From NCBI GenBank assembly GCA_003149345.1, contig QFWI01000008.1:620001-684000 (forward strand): 64,000 nt of DNA, given 5' to 3'. Made by a program: the position numbers and the translations under genes. This stretch comes from Vampirovibrio chlorellavorus (GTDB lineage Bacteria > Cyanobacteriota > Vampirovibrionia > Vampirovibrionales > Vampirovibrionaceae). Of this stretch, positions 36,445 to 44,625 are shown one piece after another (position 1 is the first letter of the stretch; each line of letters opens with the position of its first letter). The notes under the pieces were generated by a model. It was not told the origin of the DNA and ran no database searches. It saw only the letters and a list, made by a program, of their open reading frames with translations.

Positions 36445-36605
36445 AAATCTTTGGCAGGTCTCCCTTCACAACATGTTTCTAAAACTGCGTGCCGCTCAAA
36501 CAAGTTGTGGAATTTCTTTTGGCAAAGCTGCCAAACTCAAGTTTTTTAACTCGCTGTACTCAAACAGTTAGAAACGTGTTGTGAAGGGAGACCTGTCAAA
36601 TCTTT
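36445..36605. mobile_element. 145-bp MITE-like element with 8-bp target duplication
   Basis: The element proper is 36453-36597. Terminal inverted repeats of 30 bp (36453-36482 and 36568-36597; two mismatches) are flanked on both sides by the perfect direct repeat AAATCTTT (36445-36452 and 36598-36605). The inside has a second hairpin (TTTGGCA/TGCCAAA at 36519-36536), so a transcript would fold into one long stem. No ORF, so it would need a transposase in trans. An 8-bp duplication fits several IS families; I cannot assign one. Confidence 0.8.
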
Positions 36606-36640
36606 TTAGCCGGGGAGGGTTGAGGGGAGGGTTTGGAGTA

Positions 36641-36705
36641 GGGGACAGAACGATGGGCAAGCTCTGTCCCCCTTCCAGTGGGGGTAACAGGGGGCAACGC
36701 CCCCT
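36641..36705. terminator. Two hairpins between the MITE and ispF
   Basis: GGGGACAGA/TCTGTCCCC (36641-36671, perfect 9 bp) and AGGGGGC-AAC-GCCCCCT (36689-36705). Neither has a strong U-tract, so they are possible weak terminators for ispF on the reverse strand, or remnants of repeats. Confidence 0.4.
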
Positions 36706-36727
36706 TAAAAGAATTTAATTTAGTAAG

Positions 36728-37231
36728 CTATGTGGAAAGATACAATAGAACAGTAACACTGGCGGCAATGGCCTCTTGCGTCCCAATGGGCGGAAATTTT
36801 TCAGCGGTTTTGGCCTTCACGCTCACACACTGAAGGGGCAGATTCAGTAGTTGGGCCAGTGTTTCTCGCATGGGCAGTTTGTAGGGGCCCAGCTTGGGCT
36901 TTTCCAGAAAAATAGTGACATCTACATTGCCCGGCCTGTAGCCACTGGCGGTGACCAGTGGCAACACTTTTGCCAAAAAGGCGCTGCTGTCCATGCCTTT
37001 GTACTGATCATCCGAGGGGGGGAAGTGATCGCCGATATCCCCCAGGGCACAAGCCCCGAGTAACGCATCAATGAGGGCATGCAGCACCACATCGCCATCA
37101 GAATGCGCCTCACAGCCCACGGGCGATTCAACCTGAATCCCGCCGATCATCAATTTCTGGCCCGGAACCAGCCGGTGTAAATCGTACCCCTGCCCAATCT
37201 TGTAGGGAAGCACCCAACCAGGCTCTGCCAT
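36728..37231 (-). CDS. ispF: 2-C-methyl-D-erythritol 2,4-cyclodiphosphate synthase
   Basis: Fifth enzyme of the MEP isoprenoid pathway; forms the cyclodiphosphate with release of CMP. At 167 aa it is slightly longer than usual owing to an N-terminal extension. Metal ligands are D17-x-H19 (GYDLHRL) and H51 (LHALIDALLGACALGDIG), with AHSDGDV in between. The C-terminal motif SVKAKTAEKFPPIGTQEAI binds CMP. It lies 2 bp after the HAD phosphatase gene and is probably co-transcribed with it. Confidence 0.95.
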   Translation of the reverse strand: MAEPGWVLPYKIGQGYDLHRLVPGQKLMIGGIQVESPVGCEAHSDGDVVLHALIDALLGACALGDIGDHFPPSDDQYKGMDSSAFLAKVLPLVTASGYRPGNVDVTIFLEKPKLGPYKLPMRETLAQLLNLPLQCVSVKAKTAEKFPPIGTQEAIAASVTVLLYLST

Positions 37232-37233
37232 GT

Positions 37234-38049
37234 TTAAGCCCGCAAGGGCAAGTGGCCCAGCACAAACTTTTCAATGGCCTCGGCCACCCCATCCTCGTGA
37301 ATGGTGCGGGTGACAAAATTGGCCTTTTCTTTCACATAATCCGGGGCGTTGCCCATGGCCACCCCAATGCCGGCATGCTCAATCATGGAGAGATCATTCC
37401 CTTGATCGCCAATGGCCATAATCTCATGCGGGGCAATGCCCCACTCCTCGGCCAGCGCTTTTAAGGCGTTCCATTTGGAGGCGGAGACATCAATAATCTC
37501 GCAGAAATTGGTGCGAGAGCGACAGAAAGACAACCGCCCCGCAAAGTGGGTGCTGAGATGAGCCAGCAGAATATCCAGCCGCTCATCGTCAATAACCATA
37601 ATCTTGGTGGGATCCTGAGTCATGCTGCCGAGCAAGTCTTCGGTAAAAATAGGCTCTACACCAGCGGCTTTTTGATAGTAACCGGCGTGATGATTGGTGG
37701 GATGCGTCCACAGCCGATCGTCCATGTACAAATTAATGTGATACCCATCGGCCACCAGCGTCCGCATCACTTCCTGGGCCAGGGGCAAGGCAATGGGGGC
37801 GTGAAAACGCAAGGCATGCCCGTCGGTTATTTCCCGAACCATGGCTCCCTGGTAGGTCACCAGTGGCTCCACCACCCCGATTTGCCGGGCAAAGGGCAAG
37901 GCCGAACTGAACATCCGTCCGGTGGCAATAACCACCCGCACCGAAGTGTCGGTAATCAGGTGCTTTAAAAGCCGCAACACGGACTCGCTGATTTTGAGTT
38001 GATCGTTGACGACGGTGCCGTCCAGATCCAGCGCCACTAATTTAATCAT
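37234..38049 (-). CDS. HAD family phosphatase, Cof type
   Basis: A 271-aa HAD-IIB hydrolase. Motif I is ALDLDGTVVND (nucleophile Asp8 and acid/base Asp10), motif II VVIATGR, motif III Lys in the KWNALKALAEEWGI region, and motif IV MAIGDQGNDLSMIEHAGIGVAMGNA. The cap domain sits between motifs II and III as in Cof proteins, which dephosphorylate sugar or nucleotide phosphates. The start MIKLVALDLDGT is unambiguous. First gene of a pair with ispF. Confidence 0.92.
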   Translation of the reverse strand: MIKLVALDLDGTVVNDQLKISESVLRLLKHLITDTSVRVVIATGRMFSSALPFARQIGVVEPLVTYQGAMVREITDGHALRFHAPIALPLAQEVMRTLVADGYHINLYMDDRLWTHPTNHHAGYYQKAAGVEPIFTEDLLGSMTQDPTKIMVIDDERLDILLAHLSTHFAGRLSFCRSRTNFCEIIDVSASKWNALKALAEEWGIAPHEIMAIGDQGNDLSMIEHAGIGVAMGNAPDYVKEKANFVTRTIHEDGVAEAIEKFVLGHLPLRA

Positions 38050-38091
38050 GGCCCTATCATACTATCCCGCTTGCTTAGAGACTAGCCCATT

Positions 38092-38478
38092 TTAACCATT
38101 ATGGGTGTCGTAATCAGTGTCGACAGAGACGTAATCTTCATCATGCCAGCGTTTGGCGATTTTAAACAGTTCTTCCATGGCGGTTAACAGTTCTTTTCCC
38201 CGCTCAGTCAGGCCGTAGGTCACTTGCGGGGGTATGCTGGGCACGTGTTCCCGGTAAACGATATGCGACTCTTCCAGCAGGCGCAGCCGCTCGGTCAGCA
38301 CTTTGGCCGATAAACCCGGAATGCTGCGCCGGAGGGCTCCAAAGCGTTGGGGGCCTTGAGAACAAAGCACCCACAAAATATAACAAGTCCACTGGCCCAT
38401 AATCAGGCGGAGCAAAGAGTCCATGGGGCAACCCGATGGGCTGGGCGGCAGAATGGGTTTTAGCGATCGGTTGGGCAT
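38092..38478 (-). CDS. HxlR family transcriptional regulator
   Basis: Winged-helix regulator of the MarR/HxlR type. Core pattern: CPMDSLLRLIMGQWTCYILW, RFGALRRSIPGLSAKVLTERL (recognition helix) and the wing QVTYGLTERGKELL. The usual redox Cys near the N-terminus is present in GCPMD. The start is uncertain: the ATG used gives an 18-residue lead, while a TTG at 38559 would add 27 residues. It is divergent from the DUF5069 gene, with a cluster of AAGTAA-type boxes between. Confidence 0.85.
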   Translation of the reverse strand: MPNRSLKPILPPSPSGCPMDSLLRLIMGQWTCYILWVLCSQGPQRFGALRRSIPGLSAKVLTERLRLLEESHIVYREHVPSIPPQVTYGLTERGKELLTAMEELFKIAKRWHDEDYVSVDTDYDTHNG

Positions 38479-38539
38479 GCGGCTGTCACTCGACTTCAGA
38501 GTAGCTTGGATTGGGTGGAACGACGGAACTTTGCTTGAA

Positions 38540-38637
38540 GTAAATTCGGTTACTTTCAAGTACCTACTTTTCAGAAGTAACCGGCACGTTTATACTGCAA
38601 TGCAGTTACTTATAGTTACCAGATTACTCTAAGTAAT
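38540..38637. promoter_or_regulatory. Cluster of TTACTT/AAGTAA boxes between hxlR-type gene and DUF5069
   Basis: A perfect dyad GGTTACTT (38548-38555) / AAGTAACC (38575-38582) and several further TTACTT or AAGTAA copies up to 38636, including the near palindrome ATTACTCTAAGTAAT. The setting between divergent genes, one a regulator, suggests HxlR operators. Confidence 0.55.
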
Positions 38638-38703
38638 GAAATTTGAAAAGAGATCAACCAAAAACCGTGATCAACCAGTCAGGCTTGAAAGGATACCCAC
38701 CTC

Positions 38704-39168
38704 ATGAGTACGACAACCGTTTCTGAGCAGCTGAAAACCCTGGCCAAGGATCTGAGCAAAGATTATCCGCGTAGCCCCCGGGAAACGCTGGGTGGTTATG
38801 TCATTGCTGGCAGAATGCTGGACAAGTGCCGGGCCGTTCTGAATGGCACCAATGGCGAATATCACTTTAACTGCCCGCTGGATAGAATGTTTCTGGACTT
38901 TGCGGGCATTGACGCCGAAGCATTCAAAGCCTTTGTGGCCACCGGGGCTTCCGATGCCGAAGTGGGCGAATGGATTCGGCAGCATGCCAAACAGAAAGAT
39001 CGGTTGGACGTGGTGAAATGGAACAACCAGCTCCGCTACAGCACCATCAAGGAACTGCCGGACAACCTGCAACTGTTTATGGAAGATTACATTGCTGAAG
39101 TGGTGCCCCCCGGCAAAGTGGTGTATCACTGGTTCGATGTCTACGACATTGAAGAAAAACGTCTGTAG
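38704..39168 (+). CDS. DUF5069 domain protein
   Basis: A 154-aa soluble protein. It matches the DUF5069 pattern: LAKDLSKDYPRSPRETLGGYVIAGRMLDKCRA near the start, YHFNCPLDRMFLDFAGID, then a helical C-terminal half. The function of the family is unknown. AAAGGA precedes the ATG. Operator-like boxes upstream suggest control by the divergent HxlR-type regulator. A weak stem and T7 overlap the stop codon (39155-39183). Confidence 0.82.
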   Translation: MSTTTVSEQLKTLAKDLSKDYPRSPRETLGGYVIAGRMLDKCRAVLNGTNGEYHFNCPLDRMFLDFAGIDAEAFKAFVATGASDAEVGEWIRQHAKQKDRLDVVKWNNQLRYSTIKELPDNLQLFMEDYIAEVVPPGKVVYHWFDVYDIEEKRL

Positions 39169-39354
39169 AACCAGCGTTTTTTTAACGGAATCGGGGCGGG
39201 TTGTGCCGACAAACGCATTGCCTGCGTGTCTCCTGCATTTCAAGCGCATGCCCGCCCCCCCACACACACGGAATCTCCGGCTTATCCGGCGCGCGGAAAC
39301 GATGTCAGAAATAGTTTGAATTATCATGTCATTCAATTGAAGGGAGAATTCATC

Positions 39355-40518
39355 ATGGCTCAAATGCTGACCAACCATCTGGATCCACCGGCCTTACCCT
39401 TGTCATCGTCGCCCTTGAATATAGCCCCCTTGAAAAATTTCGCGGCAGAAAAGCTGCAACCGGAATGGCAGGACTGGAAGTGGCAGTTCCGCAACCGGGT
39501 AACCAGCCTCGAAGCGCTGAAGCAGTACATTCCGGTCACGCCTGAAGAGGAAAAAGCCTTTCAGGCCGCCGGTAAAAATTTGCCTTTTGCCATCACCCCC
39601 TACTATCTGGATTTAATCAACCCGCTCAACCCGCATGACGCCATTCGCAAGACCGTCATTCCCCGCATGGCCGAATTTACTACCACCGCTGCCGAAATGG
39701 TGGATCCCTGCGGGGAGGATGGTAGTATGGTGGCTCCCGGACTGGTACACCGTTACCCGGATCGGGTATTGTTTTTAGTCAACGAGACTTGCTCTGTTTA
39801 TTGTCGCTACTGTACCCGCAGCCGCCTGGTGGGAAGCGGCAAACACGAAGTGGATTTTACGGCAGCTTACGAGTATTTACGCAATCACCCCGAAGTTCGG
39901 GACGTGCTGATTTCCGGCGGCGATCCACTGGTGATGAGCGATGACAAGCTGGAAGGTATTATTCAGAATTTACGAGCCATTCCCAGCATCGACATTGTGC
40001 GCATCGGCACTAAAATTCCGGTGGTTTTGCCCCAAAGAATTACCGATGAACTGGTAAATCGTCTCAAAAAATACCATCCCTTTTACATGAGCATCCATTT
40101 TTTACACCCGGATGAAATTACTCCAGAGGTGGAAGCGGCTTGCAATAAGCTGGCCGATGCGGGCATTCCCACCTTCAGCCAGACCGTGTTGCTGAAAGGG
40201 GTGAACGATGACCCAACCATCATGAAAACCCTGATGCAAAAACTGCTGAAGCTGCGGGTGCGCCCTTACTACATTTACCAGTGCGATCCGGTGCAGGGGA
40301 CTTCACACTTTCGCACCAGCATTGCCAAAGGGCTGGAGATTATGGAGCACCTGCGGGGCCATACCACCGGCTACGCCATTCCCACTTACGTGGTGGATGC
40401 TCCCGGCGGTGGCGGCAAGATTCCGGTGTCGCCGGATTATATTGTGTCCCGGGAGCCCGGCAAAACCGTGCTGCGAAACTACAAAGGCGAGGTATACGAA
40501 TACCTGGAAGAAGCGTAA
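39355..40518 (+). CDS. Lysine 2,3-aminomutase family radical SAM protein
   Basis: A 387-aa PLP- and SAM-dependent enzyme of the KamA family, converting L-lysine to beta-lysine in characterised members. Radical SAM cluster C146-x3-C150-x2-C153 (CSVYCRYC), the ISGGDPL loop, and the PLP lysine in DAPGGGGKIPVSPDY (Lys355) are seen. Length and C-terminus are closer to catabolic KamA than to EF-P-specific EpmB. The start is set by AAGGGAG about eight bases upstream; the longer frame upstream is not coding-like. No beta-lysine degradation or acetyltransferase genes are adjacent. Confidence 0.88.
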   Translation: MAQMLTNHLDPPALPLSSSPLNIAPLKNFAAEKLQPEWQDWKWQFRNRVTSLEALKQYIPVTPEEEKAFQAAGKNLPFAITPYYLDLINPLNPHDAIRKTVIPRMAEFTTTAAEMVDPCGEDGSMVAPGLVHRYPDRVLFLVNETCSVYCRYCTRSRLVGSGKHEVDFTAAYEYLRNHPEVRDVLISGGDPLVMSDDKLEGIIQNLRAIPSIDIVRIGTKIPVVLPQRITDELVNRLKKYHPFYMSIHFLHPDEITPEVEAACNKLADAGIPTFSQTVLLKGVNDDPTIMKTLMQKLLKLRVRPYYIYQCDPVQGTSHFRTSIAKGLEIMEHLRGHTTGYAIPTYVVDAPGGGGKIPVSPDYIVSREPGKTVLRNYKGEVYEYLEEA

Positions 40519-40540
40519 CTTACTCCTCACCAACCCTGGA

Positions 40541-40575
40541 ATCCCTCTCCGACCTGGATCGGGGAGGGATTTTTG
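40541..40575 (+). terminator. Rho-independent terminator of the aminomutase gene
   Basis: Stem ATCCCTCtCCGA / TCGGgGAGGGAT with a CCTGGA loop, followed by T5. Confidence 0.88.
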
Positions 40576-40748
40576 TAAATAAATCGTAATGTTTTCAATT
40601 CAAATTTGATTTAAGTGTTTTTATACAAGCATAAGGGATGACACACCATTAGCCACACGGATTCAGCGACCGGCTTACGCCGCCTGCTTAAGAACCATGG
40701 CGACATTAGGGGACATAGGTCAACAACAACAATAAGGGGGAATTCAGT

Positions 40749-41045
40749 ATGCCAATGATGGTTGGGAACGCTTCCAAAGGCTTGAAAATGTTTAAAGACA
40801 TGTTCAAAAAAGGAAAAGACGGCGTTATTAAGAGCAAAAAAACTGGTGAGCTACGGTTTAAACCCGGTTACGGAGAAGTCGCAGGTAAAGCAGGCGCTCA
40901 GAAATTGGGTGGTTTCACCAATACATTGCTAAGAAATCCAAAAACAACGCTGGCCATTGGCGCAGCCGCACTGGGCGGCGCTTATCTCTACAGCCAATCA
41001 GGTAACCCGGGCAATGCCGGTCAACAAACCTACGGCTACGCCTAG
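40749..41045 (+). CDS. Small protein with one membrane segment, 98 aa
   Basis: Lys-rich N-terminal part (MFKDMFKKGKDGVIKSKKTG), a hydrophobic Ala/Gly segment (TTLAIGAAALGGAYLYS) and an Asn/Gly/Gln-rich tail. AAGGGGG lies ten bases before the ATG. No family recognised; it may be an envelope-associated microprotein. A strong hairpin follows 21 bp after the stop. Confidence 0.6.
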   Translation: MPMMVGNASKGLKMFKDMFKKGKDGVIKSKKTGELRFKPGYGEVAGKAGAQKLGGFTNTLLRNPKTTLAIGAAALGGAYLYSQSGNPGNAGQQTYGYA

Positions 41046-41065
41046 TTATCACTATTGCATCTTCA

Positions 41066-41094
41066 AAGCGGTCAGCTGAATCAGCTGGCCGCTT
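41066..41094 (+). terminator. 13-bp hairpin, terminator-like
   Basis: AAGCGGTCAGCTG / CAGCTGGCCGCTT with an AAT loop and one G-T pair. The tail CTTGGG is poor in T, so termination may be weak or Rho-assisted. The following 270 bp up to the pilin gene contain another dyad near 41149-41175 and no gene. Confidence 0.55.
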
Positions 41095-41361
41095 CTTGGG
41101 CTGTAGGCCCAGTCCGCCCCATTCCGGGTAACTTAGGGATCAAAGTCCACACAGGGCCCCGTGAGCCCTGTGGTTGAAACAAGGCGTAAAGATTTATTAA
41201 AAAAGCCATCCAGTTTCCTGGCACTCAGCCGATGGTATCCTATATAGATGGGCCACCCGGCCACCGCACAGTCTCAACGATAAAGCCGTCTCTCTGCGCG
41301 ATACCCTTAGAAAATTCTACCTAAGTACCTGTTATTTGAGTGATTACAGAGAGTAGACCGG

Positions 41362-42000
41362 ATGATGCTCCTCCCGTTCGGGCACCCTCAGCCAGCCCCC
41401 CATCCCCGCAAAAAACAAACCGCGGGGTCAGGCTTTACCCTGGCGGAATTGCTGATCAGCCTGCTCATTCTGGCGGAAATCGCCACCTTTGCCATCCCCA
41501 AAATCCTCAGTACCCAGCAGGACGCCCGCAAAAAAGCCATCTTCAAGGAAACCATCGCCACCTTGTTCGAACTCAACACAAAAGCAAGACTGGATCTCAG
41601 CTCGAACGTGGCCACACCCGCCTTACAACGCCAGTTTTTTCGAAACAACCTGAACTACGTGAAAGAGTGCGATACGGATCCCGCCGCACAAGGCTGTTTA
41701 GCCTCAGGGGCTCCATACTCCGATCCAGGCAACGTCTCTGCTTTTTTGTTGCCCAACGGGGCGGTTCTTACCAGCATCAACGGCGTTCCACTACCCAATC
41801 TGGAAACGATAGGGATCGACTGGAACGGGCCAGCCGGGCCCAACGTTTTTGGCGACGATATCCTGTCGGTGACTGTTTGCTACGGCCCCAACCCTTGTAA
41901 TGCGGGGATTACTGCCATCCTGATGGGGCCGACTGGCCCGGGCGCAGTGGGCCCCAACCTCGATGCGAGCCTTGCCCTGTGGACAGAGATTTTTAATTAA
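41362..42000 (+). CDS. Type IV pilin-like (prepilin-type N-methylation) protein, copy 1
   Basis: A 212-aa protein with a 23-residue basic leader, then the prepilin peptidase site G|FTLAELLISLLILAEIA (Glu+5 present). The long hydrophobic helix and KILSTQQDARKKAIFKET segment continue the pilin alpha-1 helix. The globular part has four Cys in two pairs (CDTDPAAQGC, CYGPNPC), suggesting two disulfides. It is about 80 percent identical to the gene that follows, a recent tandem duplication. Major or minor pilin status is unknown; no pilus assembly genes are near. Confidence 0.85.
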   Translation: MMLLPFGHPQPAPHPRKKQTAGSGFTLAELLISLLILAEIATFAIPKILSTQQDARKKAIFKETIATLFELNTKARLDLSSNVATPALQRQFFRNNLNYVKECDTDPAAQGCLASGAPYSDPGNVSAFLLPNGAVLTSINGVPLPNLETIGIDWNGPAGPNVFGDDILSVTVCYGPNPCNAGITAILMGPTGPGAVGPNLDASLALWTEIFN

Positions 42001-42091
42001 CCACCCAGCTTGCACCCATTTTTAAAGTTTTTTTATCACCAGCCGATGCTTTAACAAAACCCATTTTTTCCATTCCCCGGAGTCCCTCCCT

Positions 42092-42724
42092 GTGCGCTCC
42101 AAGCAGACAAGAAACCCAGAACACATAGCCGTTCGCCGAAACAGAAAGCCGGGCTTTACCCTAGCGGAATTGCTGATCAGCCTGCTCATTCTGGCCGAAA
42201 TCGCCACCTTTGCCATCCCCAAAATCCTCAGTACCCAGCAGGACGCCCGCAAAAAAGCCATCTTCAAGGAAACCATCGCTACCTTATACGAACTCACCGC
42301 AAAAGCCAAGCTGGATACTGCCTCGAATGTGTCAACGCCAAGCTTGCAGCGTCAGTTTTTTCGCAACAACCTCAACTACGTAAAAGAGTGCGATACGGAT
42401 CCCGCCGCACAAGGCTGTTTGGCCTCAGGGGCTCCATATTCCGATCCCGGAAATGTCTCTACTTTTGTGTTACCCAACGGAGCGGTTCTTACCAGCATTA
42501 ATGGGGTTCCCCTACCCAATGGAGAGTCGATAGGGATTGACTGGAACGGGCCAACCGGGCCCAACGTTTTTGGCGACGATGTCATATCCATGACGGTTTG
42601 CTACGGCCCCAACCCTTGCAATAGTGGGCTTAATAACATTCTAATGGGGCCGACTGCCCCTGGTGCAGTAGGACCAAGCGGCAACACCGAAAGCGTTACC
42701 CTGTGGGCAGAGATTTTCGATTAA
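42092..42724 (+). CDS. Type IV pilin-like protein, copy 2
   Basis: A 210-aa paralogue of the preceding gene. The leader differs (basic, 20 residues), while the stretch G|FTLAELLISLLILAEIA through KAIFKET is identical and the globular domain differs by scattered substitutions, mostly in its last third. Cys pairs are conserved. Start is GTG with GGAG eight bases upstream. It converges on the OppA-like gene with 15 bp between stops. Confidence 0.85.
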   Translation: MRSKQTRNPEHIAVRRNRKPGFTLAELLISLLILAEIATFAIPKILSTQQDARKKAIFKETIATLYELTAKAKLDTASNVSTPSLQRQFFRNNLNYVKECDTDPAAQGCLASGAPYSDPGNVSTFVLPNGAVLTSINGVPLPNGESIGIDWNGPTGPNVFGDDVISMTVCYGPNPCNSGLNNILMGPTAPGAVGPSGNTESVTLWAEIFD

Positions 42725-42739
42725 AGGGCTCTCAACCGG

Positions 42740-44383
42740 TCAAGGCTTCAGGCGGAGGCGGTCAAAATCCGGCAAATTCAAAGCGTTGATGGTTAAGCCC
42801 TGAAAGCGGGGCTTCAGCAGATAGGTTTTCTCGGTGGCGTAAACCGGAATAATGGCCGTATCCCGCTCCAGCAACAAGCGCTGGGCCTGATCATACAGCC
42901 GCTGCCGCTGGTCTGAACGCAAGGTGGTTACGGCCTGGTGAACCAGCGCGTCGTATTGACTGTTTTTCCAGCGGGTGTGGTTGTTGCCACTGTCCGATAA
43001 AAACACGTTCATGAAACTATCCGCGTCCGGGTAATCCACAAACCAGCCCAGCCGGAAGAGTTGCGGCGGCTCCTCATCCAGCTTGCTCAGCAGGACTTTC
43101 CATTCCATGTTTTCCAGCCGCACATCCACGTTCAGATTTTTTTTCCACAAATACTGGGCGATTTCCGCTTCTTTCTGGATGTCGTACAGAGTCTGGAAAC
43201 TTAAATGCACCGTGGGAAAGCCCTTGCCATCAGGATAGCCCGCCTCAGCCAGCAATTGCCTGGCCTTTTGAGGGTTGTAACCCAGCCCAAGGTTGGGATT
43301 ATAGCCCACCAGTCCCGGTGTAATCCAGGAGGTCATGGGCCGCTGCCCACTCTGCATCAGGCGGGGGTAATAACTGCGATCCAGGGCGTAGGCAAAGGCC
43401 TGTCGCACCTTGGGGTTATTGAACGGGGGCTTGGTCACGTTAAAACCAAAGTAATTGATGCGGTGCAACACAGTGGTTTTACAATCGGGATTTTTGCGCA
43501 AACGGCGCACATCGAAGGAAGGAATGCTGGTGGTGGTTTCAATAAAGTCCAGCTCGTTGTTTTCGTACATCACCACGCTGGTATTGGCGTCGTTAATCAT
43601 GTACATGTCAATGCCCGCTACCTGCGGGCGCTTATGGGGCGCCGACTCATAAAAATGCGGGTTGGGCACCAGCCGGATCTTTTCCTCGTGCGTCCAGTCA
43701 GCCATGCGGTAGGCCCCGTTGCTCAGGAAGTGCTTAGCCTCGGTAAAGCGTTCCCCGAAGCGAGTCACCAAATCCCGGCGCAGGGGCAACATGACCGGGG
43801 CTGCCGCCAAGTCCAGAAAAAATGGGGTGGGGCGCTCCAAATCCACCCTCAGGGTATGGGCATCCGGGGCATGCACCCCCACTCGGGCAAAATCCTTGAT
43901 TTTGCCCTCGTAATAGGCTTTTCCGTTTTTCAACTCGTACAGGAAAAACACATAGGGCGCCCCGGTGGCCGGGGTCAAGGCCCGCTGCCAGGCAAACCGA
44001 AAATCATCGGCAGTGACGGGCTTGCCGTCACTCCAGCGGGCGTTGTTTCGTAAATGAAACGTGTAGTGTAAGCCATCCGGGCTAACCTCCCAGGACTGGG
44101 CCATGGCGGGCTGCGGTTTCATGTGGACATCCAGCTGGGTCAGCCCTTTCATCAGGGGCAGCAGGACGGTAAAGGAGGTCAGGTCATCGGTTTTGGCCGG
44201 GTCTAAATCCGGCGGCTCGGTGCCCAGATTCATGCGGAAGATGGATGGCGAAGGGCGGTTGGGCTGGTTAGGCTGATGCACGCCCGACCCACAACCGACC
44301 AGGGTAACCAGCACGAGAAGGGCGACCCAAAATCGCCCGTATGCATACCATTTATGGCCTAAAGGAGTCACTGCCGTCCTCAC
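42740..44383 (-). CDS. Oligopeptide ABC transporter substrate-binding lipoprotein
   Basis: A 547-aa family 5 solute-binding protein (OppA/DppA type). The N-terminal signal peptide ends in a lipobox LVGC (TLVGCGSG), giving a lipid anchor. Family blocks are GTEPPDLDPAKTDD, WEVSPDGLHYTFHLRNNARWSDGKPVTADDF, VRQAFAYALDRS and NPQKARQLLAEAGYPDGKGFP. The binding lobe resembles peptide-binding members, but permease and ATPase genes are absent, so the transporter partners must be elsewhere. The 240 bp upstream to the GH35 gene is non-coding. Confidence 0.9.
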   Translation of the reverse strand: MRTAVTPLGHKWYAYGRFWVALLVLVTLVGCGSGVHQPNQPNRPSPSIFRMNLGTEPPDLDPAKTDDLTSFTVLLPLMKGLTQLDVHMKPQPAMAQSWEVSPDGLHYTFHLRNNARWSDGKPVTADDFRFAWQRALTPATGAPYVFFLYELKNGKAYYEGKIKDFARVGVHAPDAHTLRVDLERPTPFFLDLAAAPVMLPLRRDLVTRFGERFTEAKHFLSNGAYRMADWTHEEKIRLVPNPHFYESAPHKRPQVAGIDMYMINDANTSVVMYENNELDFIETTTSIPSFDVRRLRKNPDCKTTVLHRINYFGFNVTKPPFNNPKVRQAFAYALDRSYYPRLMQSGQRPMTSWITPGLVGYNPNLGLGYNPQKARQLLAEAGYPDGKGFPTVHLSFQTLYDIQKEAEIAQYLWKKNLNVDVRLENMEWKVLLSKLDEEPPQLFRLGWFVDYPDADSFMNVFLSDSGNNHTRWKNSQYDALVHQAVTTLRSDQRQRLYDQAQRLLLERDTAIIPVYATEKTYLLKPRFQGLTINALNLPDFDRLRLKP

Positions 44384-44625
44384 GTAAACGCCGGTTTAAA
44401 AAGTCAACCAATTGGGGTCTGTGCTTGTACCCCTATCATACCTTATGATGGTTACAGGCGGTTCTATCGCGCTGCTTGTTTCAGGCAAGCCTTACCGAGT
44501 CGGTGCCACATTAAACCGCTTTATCGCCTGACAGGCCGGGCTCAAGGAACCAGCACCCTTTACAAGAAACCCTGTCCACCCCTTTTCCTTGTAAATGCTA
44601 TGTAAACCATTTTGGGAGGCGAAAA

